This document shows, piece by piece, positions 25,519 to 38,140 of a DNA stretch of 64,000 nt. Position 1 is the first letter of the stretch; the number at the start of each line of letters is the position of its first letter. The notes beneath the pieces are model-generated. The model searched no databases, was not told the origin of the DNA, and saw only the letters and a list, made by a program, of their open reading frames with translations. The position numbers were made by a program, and so were the translations under genes. The DNA comes from Pogonophryne albipinna (Eukaryota; Chordata; Actinopteri; Perciformes; Artedidraconidae), in assembly GCA_028583405.1 (NCBI GenBank), contig CM053252.1, positions 34,616,763 through 34,680,762 of the forward strand. Direction: 5' to 3'.

Positions 25519-25951
25519 ATGTGCCAGATTTGCCCCAGTTTGTGACTCTTACAACCTCAGATCCAGTGCCTGGAAACGGTTCCAGGTTCCTGCCGTGCGG
25601 ACTGAGGCTGGAAAAAGGAGTCTTTTTCATTTTGGTCCTTGGTCTTGGAATGACCTTCAATCAAGCCTCAAACTGAGGGCACTTGTCCTCTTTTAAATTG
25701 ATGTTGTCTGAGGTCCTTACCACCAGCTGCTCTTGCAGTAATAAGTAGTGTACCTTTCTTACTGTCCTAATGTGCACAATGTAGTGACTGGTTTTCGTCT
25801 TTTGTTTTCTTAGTTATGTTCTCTGTATTTTATATGTTTGTGTTATGTGTTATGTGTAACGTTGCTGTCTTCTTGGCCAGGTCAGCATTGTAAATGAGAT
25901 TTGATCTCAATGCTTTTGTATCTGGTTAAATAAAGGTTAAATAAAATAAAA

Positions 25952-26405
25952 ATAAATCCTTAATAAGCTTTTATAAGACATGAGATAAACAGGGCAACTG
26001 TGACCGGTTGCTTGCCAAATAGTGAGCCCACATTTATCTGTACTGCTAAGCCTTATATTGGCTACTTACTTACTTACTTACTTCATCTTCTTCATCAGCC
26101 AGCATCCTTGGTATCTGTTGTTCACTGAGTTGATTCTCCCCCAATCCATCTTGATGTTTCTTGGCATCTCTTATGACCATCTATGAATGAGTTACTAACA
26201 TGTATAACTACTGAAAGGGAGCCTTATTGTAAAGTGTTAGACAAATCACCATTTATTTAAAAGTTATTACCATTTAGAATTGGTAAAAGGGAGCCTTATT
26301 GTAAAGTGTGAAACACATCACCATCTATTGATGAGTCACTAACATGTATAACTACTGAATGGGTGTGTTGTTTTAAAGTTGAATACACATGTCCATTTAT
26401 GAATG
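25952..26405. mobile_element. right remnant of the dispersed repeat that hosts the L2
   Basis: It continues from the 20611-20696 part after the duplicated ATAAATCCTTAA. It contains AGGGAGCCTTATTGTAAAGTG twice and CTAACATGTATAACTACTGAA twice, plus a TACT microrepeat near 26065. Elements with such internal direct repeats are common in fish. The class is not assigned. Confidence 0.5.
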
Positions 26406-27420
26406 AGTTATAACATTCACACATTTTTCACATGAAATGCAAAGTAAGATGCAAAAGAGCCAAGCAAAACATTTTCTTCACACATGAAGAAAATCAGGAC
26501 TCAAAATAATAACTATTTAGTATGACTGATACACATATTTAAACATAAAACTTTTTCTCAGACATAAATGAAAGACTTGGTAAGACATAATGGTACTGGA
26601 AAGGCTTTGTGTATATTCTTGAACAAGCGTCCAAGCAGTCCATCGGGGTGAGCACAGCCAAGCCAAGATGACCATTCAAGAACCTTGAGGTGTTCCTCCA
26701 ACAAACTCTCTGTACGGTTTCCTCTCAGTCTACGGACATGTCCTTTGACGGTCGACCAAGCTCTTTCTATATGTTGGATATGACTGCCGCCTGGGGGCTC
26801 ACAAACACCTGCTGTGGTTTATGGTGTAGCGGTTGTACCCCATGTTACTCAGCACTCTCCTCTATGCCCTCAACTCATCACTAATATACTTCCTGACTTA
26901 ACATGCCGTCTAATCAGAGGGACAAGGTGGCATCTTGATCGTTTCTCCACTAGTTTCAACACTAGTCTCCGCCTTTTGTCTTTAACTCCCATCATTCCGA
27001 AGACCCATTTCTTCCTTCTCCAGGTATGTCCAAAGCGTCCACGTGCATACTAACAAAAACTAAATCATAACATCATCTTAGTTAACAAAAAAATGCACAC
27101 AAATGACAGTAAAAATGGTTGCACATCATGTTTCAAAATGCCATACTTGTTTATTGGGTGCATTGTATAACATAATTTAAGGATAATTATACAGTAATGA
27201 TCCATATTGATTTTTTAAAAGTATTCTCTTGTACAAGAAAGCCTAGTCTATAACTGCCGAACATAGGAACTGGGTACAGTACCTTCTCCCAGACACAAAT
27301 ACTCAAATAAAATATTTTACTTTATCAGCATTGATATTACCAATGCTTACTATTTATTTGATACCAATTTGGTAATACAATTAATAAAAATAACAAGGTT
27401 TGCGTTCATTCTTCAGATAT
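26406..27420. other. intergenic, no gene seen
   Basis: AT-rich. No domain-bearing frames or clear repeats. Confidence 0.5.
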
Positions 27421-27545
27421 GACTGTGCAACCCAGTCTCACAGCATTTCGTGTTATAGTCACGACATCTAATCTATTGATTTGTGTTCACTAACACACGA
27501 TTTTCCCCTTTTTTTCGTGTAACACAGAACGATTTTAAAAGCATT

Positions 27546-28069
27546 AGGCGCGTTCATACTGCAGTACTTTTCCCACTTTACTTCATGAGAACTTAGTTCA
27601 TGAGAACTCTTTAGTTCCACCCGAAGTCCCCGGAGTTGGGGGGGACTGGCTTCAGTAGAAGCTGCTGGGAGTCCCAGCAGCTTCTACTGAAGCCTTCCGA
27701 GTAAATCGCCAGAACGCCGACACCTCCTCATCTCCACCGCTCCCATGTTTTCTTTTGTGTTGCCATAAGTTAGTCTCTCTGCGTTTGTGCGCTGGGCTAA
27801 TGCTAATAATGCTAATTCAAGAATAATAAAATGGCGGCTTCACAACATTTTTATGGGAGTTTTACGGGACGTGATTTGCAATCCGCCCAGCCAATCAGAC
27901 TTCGAAACCTTTTTCTCCCACGAAAGTCCCTGCTCTTTAGCAGGGTAAAAAGGGGGTAAAAAAGGTTCTGATGAACTCATTTTAGTTTCGGCTCTTTTTG
28001 GTGTGAACGCGACATTTCGGAACTATATCGGAACTAAAGTGGGAAAATTACTGCGGTGTGAACGCGGCT
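27546..28069. mobile_element. MITE A, inserted in the left arm of the long-TIR element
   Basis: The termini AGGCGCGTTCATACTGC and the inverse of AGCCGCGTTCACACCGC include a shared GTACTTTTCCCAC-like segment. The uninterrupted right arm of the host element (around 30984) shows the empty site. The flanking 3-bp duplication is ATT/AAT, imperfect. A 47-bp hairpin sits at 27648-27694. The class is perhaps PIF/Harbinger-like by duplication length, unproven. Confidence 0.75.
27648..27694. repeat. perfect inverted repeat, 23-bp arms, 1-nt centre (MITE A)
   Basis: The arms 27648-27670 and 27672-27694 are fully complementary around a single G. The same 47 bp occur at 29714-29760. Confidence 0.92.
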
Positions 28070-29347
28070 AATGTATTTCTATTGGTAGTGTGTTTCGTGC
28101 TTGCAACACGTCTTTTTGTCCGGTCGGGTCTTGGAAGACCGGAAGCTGTGTGGTTCATAAAAACATGTTCTTTATATATACAGTCTATGGTTCTTACTCA
28201 ATTTCAAGCCACAATTATTCTTTTTATTTTGAATCGTATAATGTTGGACTTTTTTTGCCGTCCGTTCGGAAAATAAATGGGGCTCAGAGCCTCAGAATAC
28301 TGAAATCTGTATTTTTCCTTCTAATTTGTTATTCTTTTCTAAATAACACACTGTTATCACACTGTTATACTCAACAATAACACACAATTATCCTTGTTTT
28401 TATTTATTTGTTTAATTCCATAATCTCTGGCTTTTTTGGCGTCCGTCAGGAACTGAATTTCAAAATAAAAATAACCGGGAACAGACGTAGGCCTATATGG
28501 GACATTTCGAGCATCATTGCGATACACACCCACTGAACTGATTACCCAAGATCCTCAGCTGTGGTTTAAGCTCGGTGATTGGATGTTTTAGCCGCAATGC
28601 ACGTTGGGATATGGTGTTAATGTGAAAACATTTCGGAGTTTAGGATGGCCGAAGACACTCCATAATCCCCAGCTATCGTTTGGGACTACAGTCCCCGTGA
28701 TTAATCTACAAACTCTGGCATTGGATGTTGGAGTGGCAGTGCGCCAAGGTTACGCCGAGCGTCAAACAGCTCTTTGAAATGGAACGAAACCACGCCAGAC
28801 TATTCACAACTGGATTCGAACGGGACCCCCCCCACCCCAGAACTACACATACTGGCTATTGTGTTTCGCAAAATGTTCTATGGGACGTCTCAACGGGGAA
28901 CGTTTTCGTTTTTCCCACGATTAGAAGTTGCCAGTATTAAACACATTGGTGTTATCAAATGTAAAACATATAATTAATAAATGGGTGAAAATTGCTTGTG
29001 TCCATAATGGGCAGCATTAATATATACCCACATGACAGCTCATTGTTACTTTGTAATTCTACTTTCACATGTTTTACTACTACACATTAATATCTGATTT
29101 GTATAACAGACAGAAAGGTATATCCGTCATTTACTGCACTATTCCACTTTTTTGTATTACTTTTAATATAATATACTTTAATATTGTTTTAATATTGTCT
29201 GCCTATCTGTATTATTGTGTTACATTGTTGGAGAAGCCTATGACCTAATTTTCAATGACATAATTACTCTGTAGCTATGTTAGTTTGACAATAAAGAAAC
29301 TTGAACCTTGAACCTTAATGGTAAGCTATTGAAATTCTGAATCCATA

Positions 29348-30010
29348 AGGCGCGTTCACACCGCAGTACTTTTCCCACTTTAGTTCCGATATAGTTCCGA
29401 AATGTTGCGTTCACACCAAAAAGAGCCGGAACTAAAATTTGTTCGTGAGAACCTTTTCACCCCCTTTGCTAAAGAGCAGGGAGTTTCGTGGGAGAAAAAG
29501 GTTCCTATGTCTGATTGGCTGTGCGGATTGCAAACCACGCCCCGTAAAACTCCCAAAAAGTGTTGTGAAGCCGCCATTTTATTATCCTCGCATTAGCATT
29601 ATTAGCATTAGCCCAGCGCAGAAACGCAGAGAGACTAACTTATGGCAACACAAAATAAAACATGGGAGCGGTGGAGATGAGGAGGTGTCGGCGTTCTGGC
29701 GATTTACTCGGAAGGCTTCAGTAGAAGCTGCTGGGAGTCCCAGCAGCTTCTACTGAAGCCAGTCCCCAACTCCGGGGACTTCCGCCCAGGGACTTTGGGC
29801 GGCAGTATATGCCGTGAAGTTGTTTGCGGCCTGCCAGTAAACCCAAAGCAGAAGAAGAAGAAGTGACGTCAGCGGCTTCATTTGCTTAATCCTCCCCCAG
29901 GGACTATGGTGTGAACGCGATCTGTACTTAGTTCATGAGAACTAAAGAGTTCTCATGAACTAAGTTCTCATGAACCTTTGTGGGAAAAGTACTGCGGTGT
30001 GAATGCGCCT
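29348..30010. mobile_element. MITE B, same family as MITE A, opposite orientation
   Basis: It starts AGGCGCGTTCACACCGC and ends GCGGTGTGAATGCGCCT. The exact 3-bp duplication ATA is at 29345-29347 and 30011-30013. The homologous empty site, with a single ATA, is visible in copy 1 near 12310-12320 on the other strand. Non-autonomous. Confidence 0.8.
29714..29760. repeat. perfect inverted repeat, 23-bp arms, 1-nt centre (MITE B)
   Basis: Identical to the hairpin in MITE A, with flanks swapped as expected for opposite insertion orientation. Confidence 0.92.
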
Positions 30011-31109
30011 ATAGATGTGTCTCCCATCACCCAAATCCCCTGACTATTATTTCAGACTCAATATTTACATTCTTATATTCAAAGAAAATCAGTAATATCT
30101 TTAAAAACCACAAGTCCTTTTATATAAGCTGTGCACCGTTATGGTGTAAATATAACTACAAATTGGATAAAATTTAAAAGTCAGCCGAATTAATGTTGAT
30201 ACTGCAAGGAGATGTATTGTGTGAAGAGAAATTGAAGATGTTGTTTAATTGCTGATATATTTATGATCCACGTCACATATTCAGTTTTGGCGGCAGTTCT
30301 CATGTTTGTCCAGAAGTCTTCTCATCAGGGCTCTATAAATAAAGAACTACAGCAGATGTGTAATATTTAATGCAGCCGAACCGTGTATTACAATGCCGTT
30401 ATGTGATGACTTCCAAAGAGAAAAGCAAGCACACTCGGATTAAAGTATTATTTTATTTTTTTTGTATGTTTTTCGGATTTCATATCGCATAAACACCATA
30501 TCCCAACGCGCATTGCGGCTAACACCGAGCTTAAACCATAGCTGAGGATCTTGGGAAATCAGTTCAGTGGCTGTGTATTAGTTTCCGGTTATTTTATTTT
30601 GAAATTCAGTTCCCGACGGACGCCAAAAAAGCCAGAGATTATGGAATTAAACAAATAAATAAAAACAAGGACAATTGTGTGTTATTGTTGGGTAAATAAC
30701 AGTGTGTTATTTAGAAAAGAATAAGAAATTAGAAGGACATCTTTTTCAAAAAAAATACAGATTTCAGTATTCTGAGGCTCTGAGCCCCATTTCTTTTCCT
30801 CGCGGACAGCAAAAAAAGTCCGTCATTATACAATCTAAAATTAAAAACAATAATCGTGGCTTGATATTGAGTAAGAGCCATAGACTATAAATAACATGTT
30901 TTTATGAACCACACAGCTTCCGGTCTTCCAAGACCCGACCGGACAAAAAGACGTGCTGCAGGCACGAAACATACTAATAGAAATACATTGATTTTAAAAT
31001 TGTTCTGTGTGACACGAAAAAAAGGGGGAAATAGTGTTGGTGAACACGAATCAATAGATTAGATGTCGTGACTATAACACGAAATGCCGTGAGACTGGGT
31101 TGGACTGTG

Positions 31110-34100
31110 ACGTTAACGTGTAAGCTCAATAATGAACTCCAGCTCAACCAACCATATTGTAATATCTATGTAATCATCTTGAAATATGACATTACTAATT
31201 GTAATATACACACATCTTATTGTGAGGTTGATTTCACATACACTACGCCGGTCTTCAACACTACTTTGACGTTAGCTTGTCTACATAATCGATCATAGCA
31301 AATTTAAATTAACCTTAGCAATGCATAAAGTTACCTACCTAATAAAATATCTCTCTAACTTACAAGGATGACCTTATTTTACCGACCTCAAACAGAAGCT
31401 GTTTTAACTTGGAGGCTACAATTAGCATTGTTAGCACAGATGTAGCTACCACTTGCTTACATGCTAACCCAAGCCTTAACATTCATTAACGTTAGCTGAC
31501 TCAAAACATAAGCATGTTGACCTGACGCTCAAACAGGAAACATAATTGTTTATTCCTTCCTCTGCGCGGGGTTGCTTGCACACTCTCAGAACTGTATATG
31601 TACACGGAGCACTCAATACTCATCAGTACACACAGTGACAACTTAGAGGCCAGATTAGTGCATGTGCAATATCCACCCTCCACCAAAGTGAATTAATTGT
31701 CTAATGGATTTAAATTGATTAGGCATGTCTCAGGTTTGAGTTGCAAATCTACCTCTAATCCAGGTATTTTCCTCTCAGGATAAGCATGGGATTGCTTTAA
31801 TTAGCAACATGGCCATGTGCGCTGGGTACAGTAACATGGCAGCGAACACCTGGAGCTGAAGTTACAATGTGCTTAGGTGATAAGGGCTTTCTACAGTGGT
31901 GCATTTAGCCACTTGCTTAAACACACACAGATAATGCTATAGTAGAAAATGGTAAGCTGGCAGTAAATAACAGAAAAACATTTGCCCAGGAGGCGCTTTG
32001 AGCAGTGAACAGTTCTTAAAACCAGAGTGTAAGTGTTAACTGATATATATTTGTTGTGTCTAAAGTTAAGCATTGTAAAGTCCCAAACACAAAGCTTCTT
32101 AAAGTCATGGATTCCTATTTTTACTTGATTGTTTTTCTGCCCACTTTTAAAATGAATTCCTGGATCTGCTCAGTAGGTGGTAGAAAAAGCCAAGGCACTT
32201 TCTAAAGTGGATTGAAGTGTAATTGATTGTGAATAGTCAAGGTGACATGTTGTCACATCACAAAAAGGACAACTACAACAATCACAACAGTGTCAACCAT
32301 GTTCCCTTTGCATCCGTATAAACGGATACAACCGCTACTGTAATATCGTATAACTATAATGAAGGATGTTTGTTCAAGAACCCTAGAAGACCAGGGTTAA
32401 GGTTAGTCAGGCTCTAATAAGTGAGGAGAGGCCATTTGGCAAATCAGCTGAACCAAAGTCAACACTGCCCAACATTGCAGGAAGCTAATTCAAAATTTAA
32501 CTGGGTTATGAGCGAACAAAGGACCTCAAACAGGGGCAACTGACAAATACCAAAATGATCAAGCAACTTGTTCATAAACACACTGAAAGAATAAGTTAAT
32601 ATGTAGTTCCCAAGACTCATACTGTACATTAAAAAAGTTCAGGTGATGGGAACACCAGGTTACAGGTTGCAGTAGAAAAAGGACTGTAGGTGGCAAAACC
32701 ATTGGAAAATCCATCCTCAAGTGGAGGTTCAATACACAAATAGGTGCATAGCAGCAACCTGCATGCATCTTCCATTGGTTGCAGAAAAAAAAGATTATCC
32801 TTGCTAAATAACAGGAAGCTTCAGACAAGAGGGAGACAAGGAAATCCAAGGTAGAGGTTCAAACCGGCAGGTGACTGAATCCAGGTTTCAGGTTTCCGCA
32901 ACCAGAGAAAAGGTTGGAAAAGCTAGAAGGTAAGATGGCCAATATGAGGAACTGGCAAGAAGTCTGTGGATAAAGGCCGGTAATTGTCCGCAGGGAAGTC
33001 AGGTGATGGGAAAAGGAGGGTCAGTCGGGACGCTTCTTGTAGATGGATGGGATATGGCGAGAAGGTAGCTTGGGCATAAGAAAGTGGTGAAGAGATTGAG
33101 AGAGACTGAAGGAGCAACAACATATACAAGTGATGTGTGCATGTGTCTTAACAACTGTACCTTGGTCATTGACAATTTGACTTTTAACAAGCAACCATTG
33201 TATCTCTAAATGTTGCTGCATGTTGTTGTGATGCTCAGAACATTTATACCCTTTCCCTAAAGCTGCCATCAAATGACCAGCGATAAAACAGAAAGAGGCG
33301 CTGAGCTAGACGGCAACTGAAAATGGTTGCTGAGCGCTGTGGTCGAAGTTGAAATTATAACAAATGTGTCCTTTATTGCAACAAACCTTTACACGTGCAA
33401 CTGATGAGATTACAGCTGTATCAAGACAAACACACAAGAATGGAAGGTGACCATTACCATACCAACCACCAAAACTAACTAGCTGTATTTACAAAAAGGC
33501 CCTGCGCCTGATCTAGCGGTGAGCAAACAGCTCAAGAATCTGTCTCTCTCTGCTTTATTCAATGCGCCACAGTTTGTCACAACATTCGTAGCATCATCAA
33601 ATAAGAGGTTGTCTTCATGTGTCGAACCATGATGGTTCACAGTAACTTTCCATTTAAATTGCCTCTTTTTAAATCAACAATCCACCAAAAAGCAGACCTG
33701 ACAGTTTGTAGTCGGCATGAATGAACAGGAACAGAGTGAATGCCTTTGATCTGGGAAGAGAGTAGTGACTGAGACTAGGTATAGTGGAAACTACAGTGTG
33801 CATAAAGTGTAGTTGTATTTTTGGGACTACTGAATGGACAAAGAGCTTTTTCAGACAAAATGCATTGCTAAACATCATTAAAACAACCCAATCTCCAACC
33901 GAGTGAATTCCAAACAGATTTTGATCTTAAGTATGTATTCCCTGTAATATCACAAGGGGAAATTGCCAGTGCAATCATACACAAACAACTCATCGAGAAA
34001 ACCCTTGCCCTGAGCAAAAACACAGCAGTTGGTCCCCAATATGTGAATGACAAATGAATATCAGTCCGTGGGTCAGATGGTGTAGACACACTCCATGCTC

Positions 34101-34300
34101 TGTGCTAATCAGGCCAACCTGCAGACCTCACATACCATCAGCACATCCTCCAGGGGGAAATTAGTACTTTCCACTTTGCTAAACGACCACACTTTCCTCC
34201 CTGGGTGAACACTTTGTTACATGGGCAATTTCTTTATGTAAATTCCACTACAATGGGTTACATACCAATTATAAGCAAAACATTCGGAACTTATTCGGAA
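31110..34300. other. intergenic, no gene seen
   Basis: Mixed AT-rich sequence. Short frames (for example 32559-32849, minus) show no domain similarity. No clear repeat termini found. Confidence 0.5.
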
Positions 34301-35420
34301 TAGCAAATTAGAGGTACATTTATGCACATTTTCTCAGAGCAAGCAACACTAAAGAAGAAATAAGCTCAATATGTGTTGTGCTTTATTTAGGCACCATTCA
34401 AAATAGGGTAATTTAAAGTTAATAGAACTTAAGTTATTTTACTGTCAACAAACCATTAAATGATTCAAATTCACTGCTAATTAGTGATGCTATACTTTAT
34501 TTTAAAAGTTAATTGTTGGATATGTTCATTCATAAACTATATTAAGTATTTGTTTAAAATACCAAATGGTTTGTGAAACATTAATACACATAATGAAAGA
34601 AAGATATTTCTAATACTTTGTTAAAGGTTAAAACATATTTAGTAAAGCATGAATAAATATTATTTACATGGATAGTAAATAATTGGGTAATACTAAATAA
34701 TACTTAATTGATCAAATATCATTAACAATATTTAGATGGAGATTATTTTGTTGATGCTTGATACTTTGTAAAGCATCCTTAAACATGAATTTAGATGGAT
34801 ATGAGATGTTTTTTAGGTGTAATGAATACTTTGTAAAGCTTAAACATTATTTAAATATATATGTTATTTATTTATTTTTCAAAATGTAATAAATGGTTTC
34901 TGCTCCATCTACCCATGCATGAGAAGATTTAAAAAATCATTGTGTAATCATTTACCAATATAAAGTATATTAAACTTTAATAATAAAGTGGTAATTAATA
35001 GTTTACTACTTACATCAGAATGTCATTATTATCAGCTATTATTAAATATTTACTTTATAAACTAATTATTTTTTACTCCACAATTCTATTAAAACAGACA
35101 TGAATCAAGCATTGCTAATATTTATCAACATTATTAATTTGAATAGATTTTTTTGTTAACAGTAAATTTGTTGAAATCACTATAATTTCAACTGAATTGG
35201 ATATACCAAGCACTATATACCACATATTTATTATTAATATATATATTGCATTTTACAATATGTTACAGTATACCGTATTTATTCTACTGTATAGTATTAC
35301 ATTTTGTTTATCTTGTGCTATCTTATACATTGTTCTTATTCTTGTACCTTACTTTCAGCCTTATGTTTACAATTGAATGCCTTTTTCTTTTTATGTCAAG
35401 TGTCTTTCTTTGAGTATACT
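34301..35420. other. very AT-rich intergenic block
   Basis: Recurrent TACTTTGTAAAG, CATTAAT and TTAAATA words, with almost no open frames. It could be old decayed repeat. Nothing specific is supported. Confidence 0.5.
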
Positions 35421-35897
35421 AGGGAGGTTACCTACTAGCTGAAGTAGCTACTGTATGTTAGTATATCTTGATTGTAGTCGAGTCAATATCAAAGGCATGA
35501 TGTCTTAATATTGTTATCTTAACATTGTATTTTCTTACAGCTAGCATAGGTTAGTGTGCAGGGCTTCCCCTCTGAACTACTGACACCACACAGGGGGTGG
35601 AGGGGATTTTGAGACAACCCTGGGTCAGGCGAGGTCAGGGTTAAGAGCTGGATGACCCTTTGGCTTCAAGTTCAGTATTTAGTCAATTTGAATCTTTCTA
35701 TTTGGATAATTACCGAGCGTTTGGGCTTGATGTCCCTGTGTGTGTTCCACAGAAATGAGCAGTCACATCTTGTTTCTATTGGAGCTGCATATATCTTCCA
35801 GCCACTGTACAGGTCCGGCTGGGTTGCATTAGGGGTGATTCTGTTATTTATCCTAAATTCACTCGTAAAAACGCTATTGCCAAAATATTTGCAACAC

Positions 35898-36000
35898 GGG
35901 TCACCACATAGCTCACTTGGTAGAGCTGGGGCTCAGTCCTTGCTGTGGCGTACGGTTCAAATCCGGTCTGGAGTTCCTTTAGTGGTGTCATCCCTTCTAT
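35898..36000 (+). mobile_element. tRNA-derived SINE fragment
   Basis: An A-box-like TAGCTCACTTGGTAGAG (35909-35925) and a B-box GGTTCAAATCC (35954-35964) are spaced as in tRNA genes. The acceptor stem arms do not pair and the anticodon arm is not convincing, so it is a SINE head and not a working tRNA gene. Confidence 0.65.
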
Positions 36001-37399
36001 CTTAACCTTTCAAATATATCTCTCTAATACAAACTGGCCAGAAAGAAAAACAATTATTTAAAAAATTGGAGTCACCTATCAGAATAATGCGTAATCTGCA
36101 CTACAAACCACCTCCCCGAAATGAGCAGAGGGTAGAATTTGGTAAGATTCAACAAAAACTCAACATTCTAACTTCTGTATTGTTGTATTAGAATGCATAA
36201 GTTTAGGCCATGTGTACTAAATAAATGGGCAGCTGTATATTGGAGTGGAGCTTTTAGTGTTTGACATGATTAATGTGTTTGGTTGTAATTTCTCACCCTA
36301 TACGTGTATCTAACTTCATAAGGCTAAAGGAACAAAAGTAGAAATGCGTGTTCCAAACTTATCCCCCAAACGCCATCTTAATGGAGTACCTCCTGATTTC
36401 TGATAACCAGTGCACATTTTGGTCTTGCTTTGAATGAACAGCGTTGCTTTAGGTTGACCTCTGTACCTTACTGTTTTGTGAGACATTGCACACTTCTTAT
36501 CTGTTGTTTTTCAATGTTTAATTCGATTTGATGAAGGCATACCATTTAGGATAGTGAGATCATGTCGAGGGGAGTGTTCCTGGGGAGTGTAGAGCATTAG
36601 CAACAGGGGAGTATACTGTACAATATAAAAACATACATAAAGTGGCTATTGTGTATGCTGAATCTAGCATTTTCTTACATTCTATCTGTTGTTTGGGTTA
36701 ACCCTAACCCTAATTCCATAAAGAAAAAATAAATGCATTCTATTCGGGTGTGGATGCTTATAGCGGGTTAATTCCCCTTCAATTATACCCTATAGGTACC
36801 AAGACATTGTTTTTAAGAAAAGGCCACTGTACAATTCTTAAATTGTAAAATAACTGGTCCTATGAGTTAACATCTCCTTCTGGGGCGGGAAGTAAAACAA
36901 AGAATAGTGAGAGAGATCTCTGAGTGTTGAGCCAGGGAAATGTGCTCCATTGATTAACAGCGTTTCTGCTTCCTGGCCAAGAGATCGGCTTCCCCCAACA
37001 TGTGTTGTTTGTTTGCGGAGAGGACTGGTGCCATGTGTTTGTGTGCTTACTCTGCGTTCGCACCGAGGAGAGGGTGCACTTCCAGCTGAGCCACTCTGCA
37101 TTTTAAACCAACAGCCAAACGCTCTCATATGGAGAGGCGCCTTTCTCAGTGTCTGAGTGTTCGCCTGCTGGCCATCATCTTCCTATTGGCTCAATATTTT
37201 GGCCCCCTAAAGCACCGTTTTGTACCCCCCCCCCTCAATCATTTGTCTCCCAGTCGCCCCCTATCATCACAGGCACGTACAGAACATTTATTTTAGATCC
37301 CTGTGGGTGTGTGGGCCATTCAAACGTCCTGACTCAGGGATTTCAAATGTCATTTAAAACCCCTTCGATGCTGTTAAGGCTTTCTTTATTTTTCTAGCG
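36001..37399. other. intergenic, no gene seen
   Basis: Unique-looking. A short run of telomere-like words (TTAACCCTAACCCTAATTCC) lies near 36697-36717, only two to three units. Frames at 36838-37128 (minus) and 36950-37156 (plus) lack known domains. Confidence 0.5.
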
Positions 37400-38140
37400 T
37401 AAGACTACAAGGTCAGTTTGCTCCAACAGCTGATCAGCGATCAATAGGAGATTTACATTTAAAGAGCCGTGGCCCCGGGGGCGGTTAGTTGCCGGTGCAT
37501 GGCGTTACCACAGGGGGGGCTAAGCCCAGGGGCTCAACAGAGACCTATATCGTCCCACAGACCCTCCACCCCCACCTTCCTCCCCACATCCCCAAGCTTG
37601 GTTAACTCTCAAGACCATGATTAATTCATGGTGGATTACTTTCTGGGGGCAGGGGGAGAAAACTAGGATTGCATATGGTCCTAACTGCACATGCACGGTT
37701 TGGAAGATAAAGGCTCCCTCAGATTCATCCCACCGCCCGCGTGAGCCCTATTTTCATCCTTCCTGAAAAAGATCAAGCCTCAGTGTTTGGTCCTTCTTGA
37801 TTATCATTACTGCTATGTTCACCGAAATAAGTTGGAAAAGTCCCTCCCAGCCGTCAGACTGCACCGCAAGAACAGTAAACTGCCGGGAATAATCATGTAG
37901 GAGCAGCCTAACAAACGCAAGACAAGCAGCAGAGGCGCCGTCACGCCAATCTCATCATTGTCCTTCACAGTTGCACAGCTAACTGCTTATGATTAGTGTA
38001 CGACCGCAAGTAACTCAACAGAAGAATCCGAGGCCGCAGCCAAAGTGGTGGGGATAGAGGCGGTGTAAATTGTGATTTCGCTCCCCCTTGTGTCAGCAAG
38101 ACAGTCCACATAAAGACTTATGAAAGTGAAATCAGCAGAA
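37400..38140. promoter_or_regulatory. candidate conserved non-coding block downstream of lhx1
   Basis: Higher GC and complexity than its flanks and free of repeats. It contains a CATGATTAATTCATGGTGGA segment (about 37615) and several CpG-containing words. It lies about 2 kb beyond the lhx1 stop. The enhancer role is only an inference from composition and position. Confidence 0.25.

Larger units (their letters stand above)
20697..25951 (+). mobile_element. 5'-truncated L2-type LINE (+), interrupted by later insertions
   Basis: The insertion is bounded by the 12-bp duplication ATAAATCCTTAA (20685-20696 and 25952-25963). It starts inside the reverse transcriptase. The reading resumes after the hAT (22991-23088) and again after the opposite-strand L2 (25516-25951), where SYNLRSSAWKRF ... 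TEAGKRSLF matches the C-terminal part of L2 ORF2 proteins. The 3' end has a GGTTAAATAAAGGTTAAATA-type tail. Confidence 0.85.
27428..31102. mobile_element. long-TIR DNA transposon with 7-bp target duplication (copy 2), containing two MITEs
   Basis: It begins CAACCCAGTCTCAC and ends with the inverse. The exact 7-bp duplication GACTGTG is at 27421-27427 and 31103-31109. The inverted arms are unusually long: 27428-28622 (about 670 bp once MITE A is removed) against 30488-31102 (615 bp). The core shares long segments with the element at 11397-14315 in opposite orientation (for example around 28640-28950 and 30020-30440), but the outermost arms differ. A tail-like TTTGACAATAAAGAAACTTG near 29286 suggests a small retroelement scrap. 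No THAP remnant was recognised in this copy. Confidence 0.75.

Noticed and set aside
35909..35964. Possible tRNA gene
   Set aside because: A and B boxes are present, but the acceptor arms do not pair and there is no clear anticodon loop. It is better explained as a SINE head.
36697..36717. Telomere-like CCCTAA repeats
   Set aside because: Only two to three units, too few to suggest an interstitial telomere or chromosome end.
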